NCBI GenBank assembly: GCA_963821735.1
Contig: CAWGFK010000043.1
Location: 124,001 to 188,000, forward strand
DNA from: Laspinema sp963821735
GTDB lineage: Bacteria > Cyanobacteriota > Cyanobacteriia > Cyanobacteriales > Laspinemataceae
Reading direction: 5' to 3'
Length of the DNA stretch: 64,000 nt
Shown piece by piece: positions 1-8,235 of the stretch. Each line of letters opens with the position of its first letter. Position 1 is the stretch's first letter. The position numbers were made by a program, and so were the translations under genes. The notes beneath the pieces are model-generated. The model saw only the letters and a list, made by a program, of their open reading frames with translations, did not search any database and was not told the origin of the DNA.

Positions 1-13
1 CAGTCGTTGCCTA

Positions 14-41
14 GAGTGTCATGGCGTCCGCCATGACACTC
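14..41. repeat. perfect inverted repeat (hairpin)
   Basis: The arms GAGTGTCATGGCG and CGCCATGACACTC are exact reverse complements around a 2-base centre. No gene overlaps it. It lies beyond the 3' end of the histidine kinase gene, so it could act as a terminator or be a mobile palindromic repeat. No T-run follows it. Confidence 0.7.
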
Positions 42-95
42 TCCATGAGCGGCTTAAGTGCCTATTTGGAGACTGGATGCTTGGCCTTCACTGGG

Positions 96-123
96 GCGTG
101 ACTTGGCGATCGCCAAGTCACGC
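96..123. repeat. 28-bp perfect palindrome centred on a HIP1-like core
   Basis: The half-site GCGTGACTTGGCGA is followed directly by its exact reverse complement, so the centre is GGCGATCGCC, which contains the cyanobacterial HIP1 octamer. It lies in the gene-free segment downstream of the histidine kinase. Its function is unknown; a hairpin or a symmetric protein-binding site are both possible. Confidence 0.75.
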
Positions 124-126
124 GGT

Positions 127-179
127 AACGACTGAAGTCGTTACTACGAACATGAGGAAGCGACTGAAGTCGTTACTAG
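127..179 (-). repeat. two copies of the AACGACTGAAGTCGTT repeat family
   Basis: A full 25-bp copy (127-151) is followed by a slightly degraded copy (160-179). The core AACGACTGAAGTCGTT is a near-perfect palindrome. The same element occurs at about 2.7, 11.3-11.7 and 55.7 kb, always between genes and mostly next to gene 3' ends. Confidence 0.8.
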
Positions 180-185
180 GAAATT

Positions 186-293
186 CCTCCCTATCTCCCC
201 CATCCTCCCTATCTCCCCTATCTCCCCCATCCTCCCCATCTCCCCTATCTCCCCCATCCTCCCCATCTCCCCCATCTCCCCCATCTCCCCTCA
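186..293. repeat. C/T-rich minisatellite
   Basis: About 108 bp consist of repeated variants of CTCCCCCATCCTCCCTAT on the plus strand. The tract ends exactly at the stop codon of the neighbouring histidine kinase. It is low-complexity and probably expands or contracts by slippage. Confidence 0.8.
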
Positions 294-2342
294 CTACCGA
301 ATCGGTGTGCGGCGATTGCGGGAACTGCCGGAGGACCGATCGCCTTTTGAAGATTTGCTTTTACTGCGGGGGTTCGGGGTGACTTCGGAGGCGTTGTCTA
401 TGGCGATGGGGATGGTGAAATAAAACTGACTGCCGCAATCTTTCCCGCCGGATTTGGCCCAAATTTGCCCCCCCCAGCCGGTGACGATTTGCCGACAGAT
501 GGCTAATCCTAGGCCGGTGCCTCCGGTGGAACGACGTAATGCTCCTTCTTCTTGGTAAAAGCGATCAAAGACGGTTTCGAGGCGATCGCTGCTAATCCCT
601 CGTCCCGTATCCGCCACTTTCACCTCCAGTTCCCGATCGCCTCGGGGTTGGGCCACAATGGTCACTGTTCCCCCGGAAGGGGTAAATTTACAAGCATTAT
701 CAATCAGCTTGGAAAGCACCTCCACCAACCACTCCCCATCGGCACGCACCAAGGGCAAATCCTCGGGCACTTCCAGGGTCAAGGTGGGTAACCCTCCCGC
801 TTCGCTGTTGGCCCGGGTGTGAACGCTACTGATGGCTAAGGACAGGCATTCGTGCAAGGGTAGGGCTTCGGTGTTCCATTCCACTCGTCCGCTTTCTAGG
901 CGCGAGAGGGTCAAGAAATCCTGCACCAGGGTCCGCATTCTTTCGGCATCGTCTAGGGCGGTACTGAGCATGACTTGGCGCAGTTCCGGGGGCATATCGG
1001 GGTCGGAGGCGAGACTTTCTAGGCAGACTTGAATGGTGGACAGGGGGGTGCGGAGTTCATGTCCGGTAATGGCGATCAGGTTGCTACGAGTGCGATCGAG
1101 GGCGGCGAGTTGTTCGTTTAAGTCTTCTAAGTTGGCGTAAGCTTCTGCTTGCAAGGTGGCGACCCCAACTTGGGTGGCGATCGCCTCCACCATTGCCAGT
1201 TCCTCTGCATCCCACTCTCTTTCCTCACAGCCACAGTGGTGCAACTCGACCATTCCCACCAGTTGATTCTGATAGAACACGGGCACCATTAACCAGGACC
1301 CAATCTCCCACTCCTGGACTAGGCTCATCAACTGTTTAGACCCGGTAATCCGGGGATCGGTGCTGATGTTTTCGACGGTGACTCGTTCTCCCGTGGCGAC
1401 GACTTCCTGAAATAGGGGATTCTCCTGCAAGGGCCACACTTCTCCGGTGAGGGACTTGACCGATCGCCCTAAAAATTCATAGGCGATCGCCGCTTCTTGA
1501 TCGGTAGCTTTGCAGCGATAAATTAAACACCGACAAACGTCCAGCGCTCCGCCTAGTTCTCGCACGGCGACTTGGAAAATATCCGCCGGATTCAAGGATT
1601 GCCGAATGGCGGTGGTAATGGAGTTGACTAACCGTTCCCGACGCTCTTGCGCGGCGATCGAGCGATAGGTTTTAACTAATTTATGTTGACCCGCCTGTAG
1701 GTACGTTACCAACCGTTGCACAAAGGGTCCCGGGTCTACATCCTGGAATCTGGCTGCGGCTTCTAGGGCCTTGTCGGTTTCGTTCAATTGATAGGTGGCG
1801 ATCGCCCGTTGGATCTTCTCCTCCAAATCCGGTCGATACACCCGCACTCGCTCTAACAATAACCGCGCCACGGTACTGGAAACCTGCCGGTCAAAGGTCC
1901 AAATTCCCTCAAACCGTCTGGATTGATCCATCGATGGCAGATCCGATGGATTCACCGCCCCTGCCTCTTTTTCCCGACAAACCAGACAAGTGGAATAGTT
2001 CGGCGCAAGCACCACCAAGTGCCACTCTTTCGCTAACCCATCATCCGGTTCAAAGGCGATCGCCTCCTGGATCTGTGAACTATTTTGAAATTCCGTTTCC
2101 GGTGCCGCCAAGACATACACTTGATCCGTCTTGTTGCTGATTCGTCGATATCGGTGTGCCTCCTGACGATAAAATCGCTCCCGTTGAAAGCAGGCAATCA
2201 CCAACGCTGGCTCAGTCCCCGCCAGGACTTGATCTTCCATCGCATGGGACAGTGCGGTTAAAGAAGACTTGAAATAAATTTGAGTTCTCAGCAGGGGCAA
2301 GGCGTGCAGCAACTCTTCCAGCACCGAAGTAGGAATGCTCAT
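294..2342 (-). CDS. DICT-GAF sensor histidine kinase
   Basis: This is a 682-residue cytoplasmic two-component sensor kinase. Residues 1-150 match the DICT sensory domain, which is typical of cyanobacterial kinases and GGDEF proteins. A GAF domain follows at about 240-400. The HisKA dimerisation helix carries the phospho-acceptor His428 in GHELRTPL. The HATPase domain shows the N box (LIDNACKF), the G1 box (DTGRGIS) and the G2 box (GTGLGLAI). No membrane segment is visible, so the signal is probably intracellular. No response regulator is adjacent, so its partner must be elsewhere. The C-terminus is a short basic, Ser-rich tail next to a C/T-rich repeat, and its exact end may vary between strains. 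The domain assignment is firm; the ligand is unknown. Confidence 0.93.
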   Translation of the reverse strand: MSIPTSVLEELLHALPLLRTQIYFKSSLTALSHAMEDQVLAGTEPALVIACFQRERFYRQEAHRYRRISNKTDQVYVLAAPETEFQNSSQIQEAIAFEPDDGLAKEWHLVVLAPNYSTCLVCREKEAGAVNPSDLPSMDQSRRFEGIWTFDRQVSSTVARLLLERVRVYRPDLEEKIQRAIATYQLNETDKALEAAARFQDVDPGPFVQRLVTYLQAGQHKLVKTYRSIAAQERRERLVNSITTAIRQSLNPADIFQVAVRELGGALDVCRCLIYRCKATDQEAAIAYEFLGRSVKSLTGEVWPLQENPLFQEVVATGERVTVENISTDPRITGSKQLMSLVQEWEIGSWLMVPVFYQNQLVGMVELHHCGCEEREWDAEELAMVEAIATQVGVATLQAEAYANLEDLNEQLAALDRTRSNLIAITGHELRTPLSTIQVCLESLASDPDMPPELRQVMLSTALDDAERMRTLVQDFLTLSRLESGRVEWNTEALPLHECLSLAISSVHTRANSEAGGLPTLTLEVPEDLPLVRADGEWLVEVLSKLIDNACKFTPSGGTVTIVAQPRGDRELEVKVADTGRGISSDRLETVFDRFYQEEGALRRSTGGTGLGLAICRQIVTGWGGQIWAKSGGKDCGSQFYFTIPIAIDNASEVTPNPRSKSKSSKGDRSSGSSRNRRTPIR

Positions 2343-2660
2343 TTATCTTGTCTTTATTTCCAGTGTAGGCAACAACGATTTGTAATCTGCACGGCAATGT
2401 TCAGGCGGTCCCGGTATTGCCGAAACTTTAATATTTTCCCTCTAACAACGTTATCGCACCATGAGCCGACTACCGCCAAACTGCTGCTATATTCCTCAAA
2501 AAACTGCTCTATTTCAGATTGTTGATTGAAAATTAAGAATTCATTTTCCTAAAATTAGGTATAAATTCTCATCAATTTTCTTTCGTTAACCCCGAGTTAA
2601 ACCCCACAAACTAGCCTAAGCCCTTAACAAAATCAATAATAGTTATTTCATATCCTCCAT

Positions 2661-2750
2661 GTTCGTAGTAACGACTTCAGTCGTTATCTTCTCTCCCCCA
2701 GCCCCAAAAAATTATAAAATTCTTAGTTCGTAGTAACGACTTCAGTCGTT
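2661..2750 (+). repeat. two copies of the GTTCGTAGTAACGACTTCAG repeat
   Basis: Two intact 25-bp copies sit at 2661-2685 and 2726-2750, in the opposite orientation to those at 127-179. They lie in an AT-rich, gene-free stretch (2343-3057) between the histidine kinase start and the 3' end of the ribbon-helix-helix gene. I see no other gene in that stretch. Confidence 0.85.
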
Positions 2751-3057
2751 TCTTTTCTTCAATAATCCCGAACAATTATAAAAAATTTTCTCCCATACTT
2801 TTAGACTAGCTATATAAGATGGGCCATACAAATTCAAAGGTTAATCTTAATTAAAAATCAAACCTATTTAATATTGAATCAAACCCTTAAAAACAAAATC
2901 AAAAAACGTAAAGGTATTAACCCATTCCAACTCAGGGATGATTCGAGTGAGCGTCCGAAGTTGAGCGCCTTAGCCCTACAACCGATCGCCACTTGCTCCT
3001 CAAAGGCAACCGCTCCGGATTGGATCAGAGCAATCCAATCCTTACTCTGAATAGCGG

Positions 3058-3237
3058 CTAATTTTTCGCCGGGGATGAGGGTGGCGGCGGAATTTTCCCA
3101 TCATTATTGGCTCCTTCAACAGCTTTTTCAATAATAAATGCGGCCAAGTTTGCCACAGGCCGTCCTTGACTGTCCGCCCACCGTTCGAGGGCATCATAGA
3201 CGGCATCGGGAAGGGTTACATGGACTCGTTTACTCAC
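3058..3237 (-). CDS. small ribbon-helix-helix (CopG/Arc-like) protein
   Basis: A 59-residue reading frame starts with GTG and begins MSKRVHVTLPDAVYDAL, followed by ERWADSQGRPVANLAAFIIE. This is the pattern of a ribbon-helix-helix DNA-binding protein: a short beta strand (KRVHVTLP) and two amphipathic helices separated by a turn. A Pro-rich tail (PPPPSSPAKN) ends the protein. Such proteins act as dimeric repressors, antitoxin-like regulators or partition factors. The gene diverges from the coiled-coil gene at 3619, and the shared intergenic region holds phased repeats that could be its operator; that link is inference. The GTG overlaps the stop of a doubtful upstream frame in a GTGA arrangement. 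No strong ribosome-binding site is seen. Confidence 0.72.
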   Translation of the reverse strand: MSKRVHVTLPDAVYDALERWADSQGRPVANLAAFIIEKAVEGANNDGKIPPPPSSPAKN

Positions 3238-3366
3238 GGTTTTGTCTCGATGTCAACAGTTTCATGATACATCCTTGGAGCTACAATGGACGTTAACTTG
3301 ACAAATAGGGAACCAATCTGCTTCGGTGAGGTACCCTGTTGTGATAAACTAGCCATTAAGGAAAAA

Positions 3367-3396
3367 CCGCGCCCTGTCCTGCCGGACAGAACGCGG
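3367..3396. promoter_or_regulatory. hairpin in the divergent intergenic region
   Basis: CCGCG and CTGTCC pair with GGACAG and CGCGG across a 4-base loop, with one 2-base internal mismatch. It lies in the 381-bp space between the divergent ribbon-helix-helix and coiled-coil genes. Its role is unknown; it could be a transcript hairpin or a protein site. Confidence 0.4.
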
Positions 3397-3522
3397 GGAA
3401 ATGTTAAGCCTAACCGCTTATTCAAGCTACGGATAGGGGATCAAAATCATTTGAAACTCTCAGGTGTAACCACACTGAGGTTCTTAACGCACAAGGACCA
3501 TTCTCGTAAGTACAAGAACAGT

Positions 3523-3614
3523 TAAGGACAGTTAAGGACAATCCAGAACCGTTAAGGACAATCTAAGGACAATCCAGAACCGTTAAGGACTATTAAACTT
3601 AAACTATTAAGGAC
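3523..3614 (+). repeat. six phased TAAGGAC direct repeats (iteron-like)
   Basis: TAAGGAC occurs at 3523, 3533, 3553, 3564, 3584 and 3608, so the spacings are 10, 20, 11, 20 and 24 bp. The first five therefore lie close to one face of the helix. A longer unit, AAGGACAATCCAGAACCGTT, is present twice. The last copy also supplies AAGGA just before the ATG at 3619 and so doubles as the ribosome-binding site. The layout resembles iterons or tandem operator sites. Confidence 0.8.
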
Positions 3615-3618
3615 AATT

Positions 3619-4785
3619 ATGGCACAGACGACGGAAGGTATCAACCCATCTCCCATAGATTATGGAAATTTACCCGCCAATGTAGTAGAAGAGGCGGAGG
3701 CGGTGGTGTCCCGGATCCGCGATCGCATCAAAACCGGGACCATTCAGCAGATTGAGAACGGCTGCGACTTGCTGGCAACCAGACAACGGTTGGGAAAAGA
3801 CCTGTTTCGAGTCTGGGTCGATCGCTATTTTGACGGGTCGGAATATCTCGCTAAAAATCTAATTAAGGTGGCGGAATTGGTGCAGCGGATTCCCCACCGG
3901 ATTGACCAGATGGCGGGATGGAGTATTTCCTCATTAGCGGCCCTCAGTGGCGGGTCCGATCGCCTCGCGGAAAAGATTTTAGCCTCTGGCGATCGCCCCA
4001 GTGCCACGATGATTAGACAACGGGTCCGCACGGAACGCACAGGCAAACCGGCGATCGCCCGCAAACCGGCCCCCAAAAGGTTTAGTCAAGAAGAGGTAGA
4101 GCGGAAAATCGCCGAGGCGATCGCCCGCAAGGACCAAGAACTGGCAACCTTAAGAATCCAGTTAGAGAAAGAATTCCAGGACCGAGTACAGGCAGAATTT
4201 CGCAAGGCACGGGATGCGGGATTGCTGGCGGCGAAAACGGAAGTCGCCGCAGCGCAGGAAGTGCGGGAAGAACTGCTGGCTAAAAATGCTGAATTGGCCG
4301 CTGAATTGGAACAAAAACAGGCAGAACTAGACGGGATTGCTCAGTTGCATCGGGAGAATCAACTCAAAGACGAACGGATTGCGGATTTAGAGGCAGCGTT
4401 GGAACAGTCTAAACAAGAAAGCTGGGAAAATACCTTTAATGAGGAAGCCGCCAAGGTGGTGAATGCGGACTTAGAAAAAGCCTATCAGCCTTTGGTGGAA
4501 AAGTTGGACCGGATGACCCAAAAGGTGGCCCAGCAAGAGGCGGAACTCCAGCGCTATCGCCAGGGGGAAGCAGAAGCTGCCGCAGAGGAACCAGAAGAGG
4601 CAGAAGAAACCTGGGCGATCGCCTCTGATTTTGGTCAGTTGGCAGAAACCCTAGATTTGCCCGGATGGAGTGGTCGAGGTTATCGCGCTTCCGATGGAAT
4701 GCTCTACACCAATTTAGTCTCGGCTATCTCTCATTTTATTCAGGATTTTCAAGGGGATTCTTCCTCTAATTCTCGCCATTTTTAA
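3619..4785 (+). CDS. DUF3102-like N-terminal domain with long coiled coil
   Basis: The protein has 388 residues. The N-terminal 120 residues (IENGCDLLATRQRLGKDLF, then a helix-rich stretch ending in SSLAALSGGSDRLAEKIL) resemble DUF3102-type proteins, which are common on plasmids and other mobile DNA. Residues 150-330 are a highly charged Glu/Ala/Lys/Gln coiled coil. A short globular C-terminus (LAETLDLPGWSGRGYRASDG) follows. The function of the family is not established; replication or partition accessory roles are often suspected. The start is fixed by AAGGA 6 bases upstream. The iteron-like repeats directly upstream and the divergent ribbon-helix-helix gene hint at a regulated module, perhaps plasmid-derived. 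Several HIP1 sites lie in the gene, so it is not recently foreign. Confidence 0.7.
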   Translation: MAQTTEGINPSPIDYGNLPANVVEEAEAVVSRIRDRIKTGTIQQIENGCDLLATRQRLGKDLFRVWVDRYFDGSEYLAKNLIKVAELVQRIPHRIDQMAGWSISSLAALSGGSDRLAEKILASGDRPSATMIRQRVRTERTGKPAIARKPAPKRFSQEEVERKIAEAIARKDQELATLRIQLEKEFQDRVQAEFRKARDAGLLAAKTEVAAAQEVREELLAKNAELAAELEQKQAELDGIAQLHRENQLKDERIADLEAALEQSKQESWENTFNEEAAKVVNADLEKAYQPLVEKLDRMTQKVAQQEAELQRYRQGEAEAAAEEPEEAEETWAIASDFGQLAETLDLPGWSGRGYRASDGMLYTNLVSAISHFIQDFQGDSSSNSRHF

Positions 4786-4821
4786 GGGGTAAGTTTTGGG
4801 TGGGAACATCTTTCTCGACTT

Positions 4822-4853
4822 GAGGAGTAGGGAGCAAGATGCTCCCACTCCTC
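4822..4853. terminator. bidirectional hairpin between convergent genes
   Basis: GAGGAGTAGGGAGCA pairs with TGCTCCCACTCCTC around a 3-base AGA loop with one mismatch, and a T-rich run (AATTTTA) follows on the plus strand. It sits between the convergent coiled-coil and HEAT-repeat genes, where a shared terminator is expected. A shorter copy of the core (GGGAGCAAGATGCTCCC) recurs near 11585. Confidence 0.6.
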
Positions 4854-4898
4854 AATTTTAGGGTCCGACTGCTGGAGGACGCTCTACTATCGCCCCTC

Positions 4899-5575
4899 TT
4901 AAACAGCAGTGGCATCCGCTAATCGTTGCAGAGAGAAGGTTGCTGCTTCAGAAACTTGGAAATGACTATCTTTTTCCATGTATTTGAGGGCGGAGATACT
5001 TTTTTCACTGGGGAGATGTCCCAGGGCTTCGGCGAGGCGCTGACGCACGAGCCAATCCTGGGACTGGACGAACCGCAAGAGGCGATCGACGGCTTCAATA
5101 CATTTAATTTCCCCAAGGGCGGCGATCGCCGCTTGTTGCAAGACGACTTCATCGCTATCCAAGGCACTGAGCAACACATCCTGAGCCCGCAGGTCCTTGA
5201 GATTCCCGAGGGAGACTGCTGCACTAAAGCGCACCAGCCAATCGGTATCCTCATAGAATGCTCGAACCAGGGGTTCAAAGGCTCTTTCGTCTTCGAGATA
5301 TCCCAGGCCCCGGCTGCACCGGCCCGAATGCTATAGTCCGGTTCGCCTTCGAGGATTTTTACCAGAATCGGAAAGGATTGGGCGGTGGCTTTTATTCCCA
5401 AGGCAAAGACGGCCATCGATCGCACTTGGAGGTTCTCATCATTGAGGAGTTTTTCGATAAAGGGGAAGGCTACCGCAGCGGGGACGTTCCGCAAGGAAGC
5501 CAAGCCTACCATGCGATCGCCGGAATTTTCACTGTCCAGCTTGACGGCTATTTCTTCTAAACTTAACAGGGACAT
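4899..5575 (-). pseudogene. NblB-like HEAT-repeat protein, frameshifted
   Basis: The first part (MSLLSLEEIAVKLDSENSGD onward) and the second part (FSAAVSLGNLKDLRAQDVLL onward) are successive HEAT repeats of one protein of about 225 residues. They lie in two frames. Restoring one lost base near 5303-5312, in the GGGGCC run, would give the expected joint GAAGALGYLEDERAFEPLV. Relatives in cyanobacteria include NblB and phycobilin-lyase-like HEAT proteins that bind phycobiliproteins during their assembly or breakdown. The start at 5575 is chosen because the family begins with MSLLSLEE; an upstream in-frame ATG at 5608 is possible. The defect may be a sequencing error rather than true loss, since every repeat on both sides is well preserved. 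Confidence 0.75.
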
Positions 5576-5699
5576 AGATTCAGGAAATTTACAAAAGTTT
5601 ACATTCACTTTTTTATTATAGAGCGAGGACCGAAGGAACGGGAGAAAATCGGTCCTCTTCAGGGAGGGATTTCCGAACCGGCGATCGTCCGCTCAGGGT

Positions 5700-7133
5700 T
5701 TATTCGGCATCCTTGACAGCAGCCTTGTGCTTCCGTTCATAAAGCTGCAACAAAATCTCCGCATGAACTTCCCGGGTGAGGGGATAAAAATAAACCAAAA
5801 TTAAACCCCCGATTAAAAACAGGGTTGGTAGAGGCCCGATCACCATGCGAATGGCAAACAAAGCGGAGTCTGGTTGTTCGGGAATCGTGGTACTTCCAGC
5901 GGATGCGATAAAACCGGACCATTTGAGAGTTTGTCCTACGAAGAAAATTCCCAAACCTAAGCCGAGCTTTTGTAAAAAGACCATACAGGAGTAAAAGATT
6001 CCTTCCCGACGTTGCCCAGTATTTAATTCGTCTAAATCAATCACATCGGTGAGCATGGACCAAGGAATCAGATAAGCCGTTGCCACGCCTACACCGGCTA
6101 AGACGGCGAGGAAGAACATCACATCCGTGCGATCGCGAGGTAAAAAGAAGAGGCCAGCTTGAGCAATAATCCAAAACCCCATGCCCATAAAATAAACAGC
6201 TTTTCTCCCCACGGAGCGGCTAATCGCGCTCCAGACAAATAGCATGATAATCGCCACCATTTGCACAATTAAGGCCACTTCAAAAAATGAATCTCGCCCC
6301 ATCCAACTGACGACAAAATAGGGAATAACTGCCGTAGTTAATTGCAGAGCTAACCAAGAAAACAGATAAATCCCAATCACAAACTGAAATGGACGATTGC
6401 TCAGGGCAATTTTGAACTGAGAAACTAAGGATAAACTGCTCGGATCTGAGGGGGTTTGATACCGTTCTTGGGTTCCGAAGACACACCAGTAGAGGGGAAA
6501 CATGGAAAGAATCGCACAAATGCCGCCTAGGGTGACATACATCTGTTTGGGGTCAGGAATGAGCTGACTCAAAACCACACCCAAAATGAGAGCTAAGATA
6601 CTCCCCCCAATGGAGAAGGCAAACCGAAAGCTATTGAGACTGGTCCGCTCGTTGTAGTCCTGAGTGAGTTCGGGGGTGAGGGCTGTATAAGGTAGATTGA
6701 CTGCGGTGTAAGCGGCGTGGAAAAAGATACTCACCAGAACGTAATAGCCGAACAGTATCCACTTATTCAGGTCGGGGTCGGCACTGAAGTGAGGGACCAA
6801 CCAATACAGGAAAAAAGACAGCCCAAACGGCAAGGAGCCAAAGAGCATCCACGATCGCCTGCGTCCCCAGCGAGACCGGGTGCGATCGCTCAACATCCCA
6901 ATTACCGGGTCATTGATGGCATCCCACAACTTACCAATCATCAGGACCGTTCCTGCCAATCCGGGGTCTAAACCTGCAACCTCAGTTAAAAAGATTAGCA
7001 GGGTAAACGAGATTAAAATTGTGGTGATCCCAGCCCCCATATCTCCCGCACCATAAGCCAGTTTTGTGGAGAGCCTGAGTTTTTCGGGCTGGGATCTGTC
7101 GTTCGCTGGAGCAGAAGGGGACGAGTGATTCAT
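5700..7133 (-). CDS. GPH-family sugar:cation symporter (MFS)
   Basis: This 477-residue membrane protein has about 12 predicted transmembrane helices and the features of the glycoside-pentoside-hexuronide:cation (MelB-type) group of MFS carriers. The start (KLAYGAGDMGAGI), the motif WDAINDPVIGMLSDRTRSRW with the following GRRR, and the loop LTPELTQDYNERTSLNSFR are all typical. It probably moves a glycoside or other small organic solute across the inner membrane with Na+ or H+. The substrate cannot be read from the sequence. An acidic or polar tail (ERKHKAAVKDAE) ends it. It is transcribed divergently from the phosphoribosyltransferase gene. Confidence 0.9.
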   Translation of the reverse strand: MNHSSPSAPANDRSQPEKLRLSTKLAYGAGDMGAGITTILISFTLLIFLTEVAGLDPGLAGTVLMIGKLWDAINDPVIGMLSDRTRSRWGRRRSWMLFGSLPFGLSFFLYWLVPHFSADPDLNKWILFGYYVLVSIFFHAAYTAVNLPYTALTPELTQDYNERTSLNSFRFAFSIGGSILALILGVVLSQLIPDPKQMYVTLGGICAILSMFPLYWCVFGTQERYQTPSDPSSLSLVSQFKIALSNRPFQFVIGIYLFSWLALQLTTAVIPYFVVSWMGRDSFFEVALIVQMVAIIMLFVWSAISRSVGRKAVYFMGMGFWIIAQAGLFFLPRDRTDVMFFLAVLAGVGVATAYLIPWSMLTDVIDLDELNTGQRREGIFYSCMVFLQKLGLGLGIFFVGQTLKWSGFIASAGSTTIPEQPDSALFAIRMVIGPLPTLFLIGGLILVYFYPLTREVHAEILLQLYERKHKAAVKDAE

Positions 7134-7336
7134 GGAGTTTGTTTTTTCCGGGGAAAGAGTGTGACAGGATTACTGCAATCGCTGGAGGAGGACAACAAGC
7201 GCCCGTGACCCTACAAATTTTAGGGGCGCTTTTCTGTATTGTGGCATACGATACAGCCCGTAAATTATATGCTATCGTGATCTATTACCTTTGTTTATTC
7301 CTGCTTCCTGTTGCTACTGTTGGAAAAATTGCCCCC

Positions 7337-7858
7337 ATGCGTGACCTTTATATCGGTTGGGCCGAGTACCACCAAAAAATAGAGCAGCTTGCGGTCCAAA
7401 TTTATCAGTCGAATTGGCATTTTGACCAGATCGTTTGTATTGCCAAAGGTGGACTGCGGGTGGGGGATATCCTTGCCCGGATTTACGATCGCCCGTTAGG
7501 GATTCTATCTACAGCCTCTTATGGGGGTGCTAACGGCCAACACCGAGGCTCCTTGAAGATTGCCCGCCACTTAACGGCGATCGGCGATACCCTCGGCCCT
7601 CATGTCTTATTGGTCGATGACCTAGTAGATACGGGAATTTCTCTCAAGGAAACCCAACATTGGCTGAATTCCCATTATGAAAATCAGATCCAGGAGATTC
7701 GCACCGCAGTCCTCTGGTATAAAGCTTGTTCGGAAATTAAACCGGATTATTCGGTCGATTACTTAACGGATAATCCCTGGATTCATCAACCCTTTGAAGG
7801 ATATGAACAAATCACCCCAGAGCAACTGGCTCAAAGCTATCAAACGATCGCAAGTTAA
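7337..7858 (+). CDS. phosphoribosyltransferase domain protein
   Basis: With the ATG at 7337 the protein has 173 residues and starts MRDLYIGWAEYHQKIEQLA. The PRPP-binding loop is seen as VLLVDDLVDTG (residues 90-100), with the upstream loop IAKGGLRVGDILA. It belongs to the type I phosphoribosyltransferases related to xanthine/hypoxanthine enzymes, often annotated as nucleotide salvage enzymes; the base used is not certain. The frame stays open upstream to 7139, but that extension is hydrophobic and atypical, so the later start is preferred. The region 7139-7336 then serves as the leader shared with the divergent symporter gene. Confidence 0.85.
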   Translation: MRDLYIGWAEYHQKIEQLAVQIYQSNWHFDQIVCIAKGGLRVGDILARIYDRPLGILSTASYGGANGQHRGSLKIARHLTAIGDTLGPHVLLVDDLVDTGISLKETQHWLNSHYENQIQEIRTAVLWYKACSEIKPDYSVDYLTDNPWIHQPFEGYEQITPEQLAQSYQTIAS

Positions 7859-7882
7859 TCCAGAATAACGACTGGGAAAAGA

Positions 7883-7937
7883 GACCTAACCCCCCAGCCC
7901 CCTTCCCTCAGAGGGAAGGGGGCTGGGGGGTTAGGTC
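7883..7937. repeat. inverted repeat GACCTAACCCCCCAGC...
   Basis: The two arms, GACCTAACCCCCCAGCCCCC and its exact complement, form a very stable hairpin of more than 24 bp just after the phosphoribosyltransferase gene. A truncated copy lies at about 45170-45209. This is an interspersed intergenic repeat that could also stop transcription. Confidence 0.8.
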
Positions 7938-7987
7938 AGATTGGGTTTTATACTCCATACGGTATTTAAAGGTCTATAAAAATGGAT

Positions 7988-8039
7988 TGTAGGGGCGCAA
8001 TGCTTGCGCCCCCACGGGCGCAAGCATTGCGCCCCTACA
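7988..8039. repeat. inverted repeat TGTAGGGGCGCAATGC...
   Basis: The arms TGTAGGGGCGCAATGCTTGC... and their reverse complement form an almost perfect 24-bp stem. Family members occur at 16498-16549, 23158-23213 (with sequence changes compensated in both arms) and 45038-45092. No gene is seen in the surrounding stretch 7859-8235. Confidence 0.85.
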
Positions 8040-8235
8040 CATACAGCTTGACACCGCTCGTTTTTATAGACTTATCGGTATCGTATTCCGTATTAGGCAA
8101 CATTGGGATGCTCCCAATTTTTTCGGGACAATTCTCCAAGTGCAGGACTTTAGGAATTACCTCAATGTAGGGTTGATTCGGGAATCGACCCTACATTGTG
8201 AATCATCCTTAAATTTAGGTAGATTTGGAGAGCGT

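Noticed and set aside
2900..3070. Open minus-strand frame continuing past the ribbon-helix-helix stop (EKLAAIQSKDWIALIQSG...)
   Set aside because: It has no start codon of its own and no family match; it might be a remnant but cannot be supported.
3234..3425. 63-residue minus-strand frame overlapping the GTG of the ribbon-helix-helix gene by four bases
   Set aside because: The overlap could mean translational coupling, but the frame has no recognisable domain and covers the intergenic hairpin.
7139..7336. N-terminal extension of the phosphoribosyltransferase
   Set aside because: It is hydrophobic and unlike the family; the ATG at 7337 begins the conserved part.
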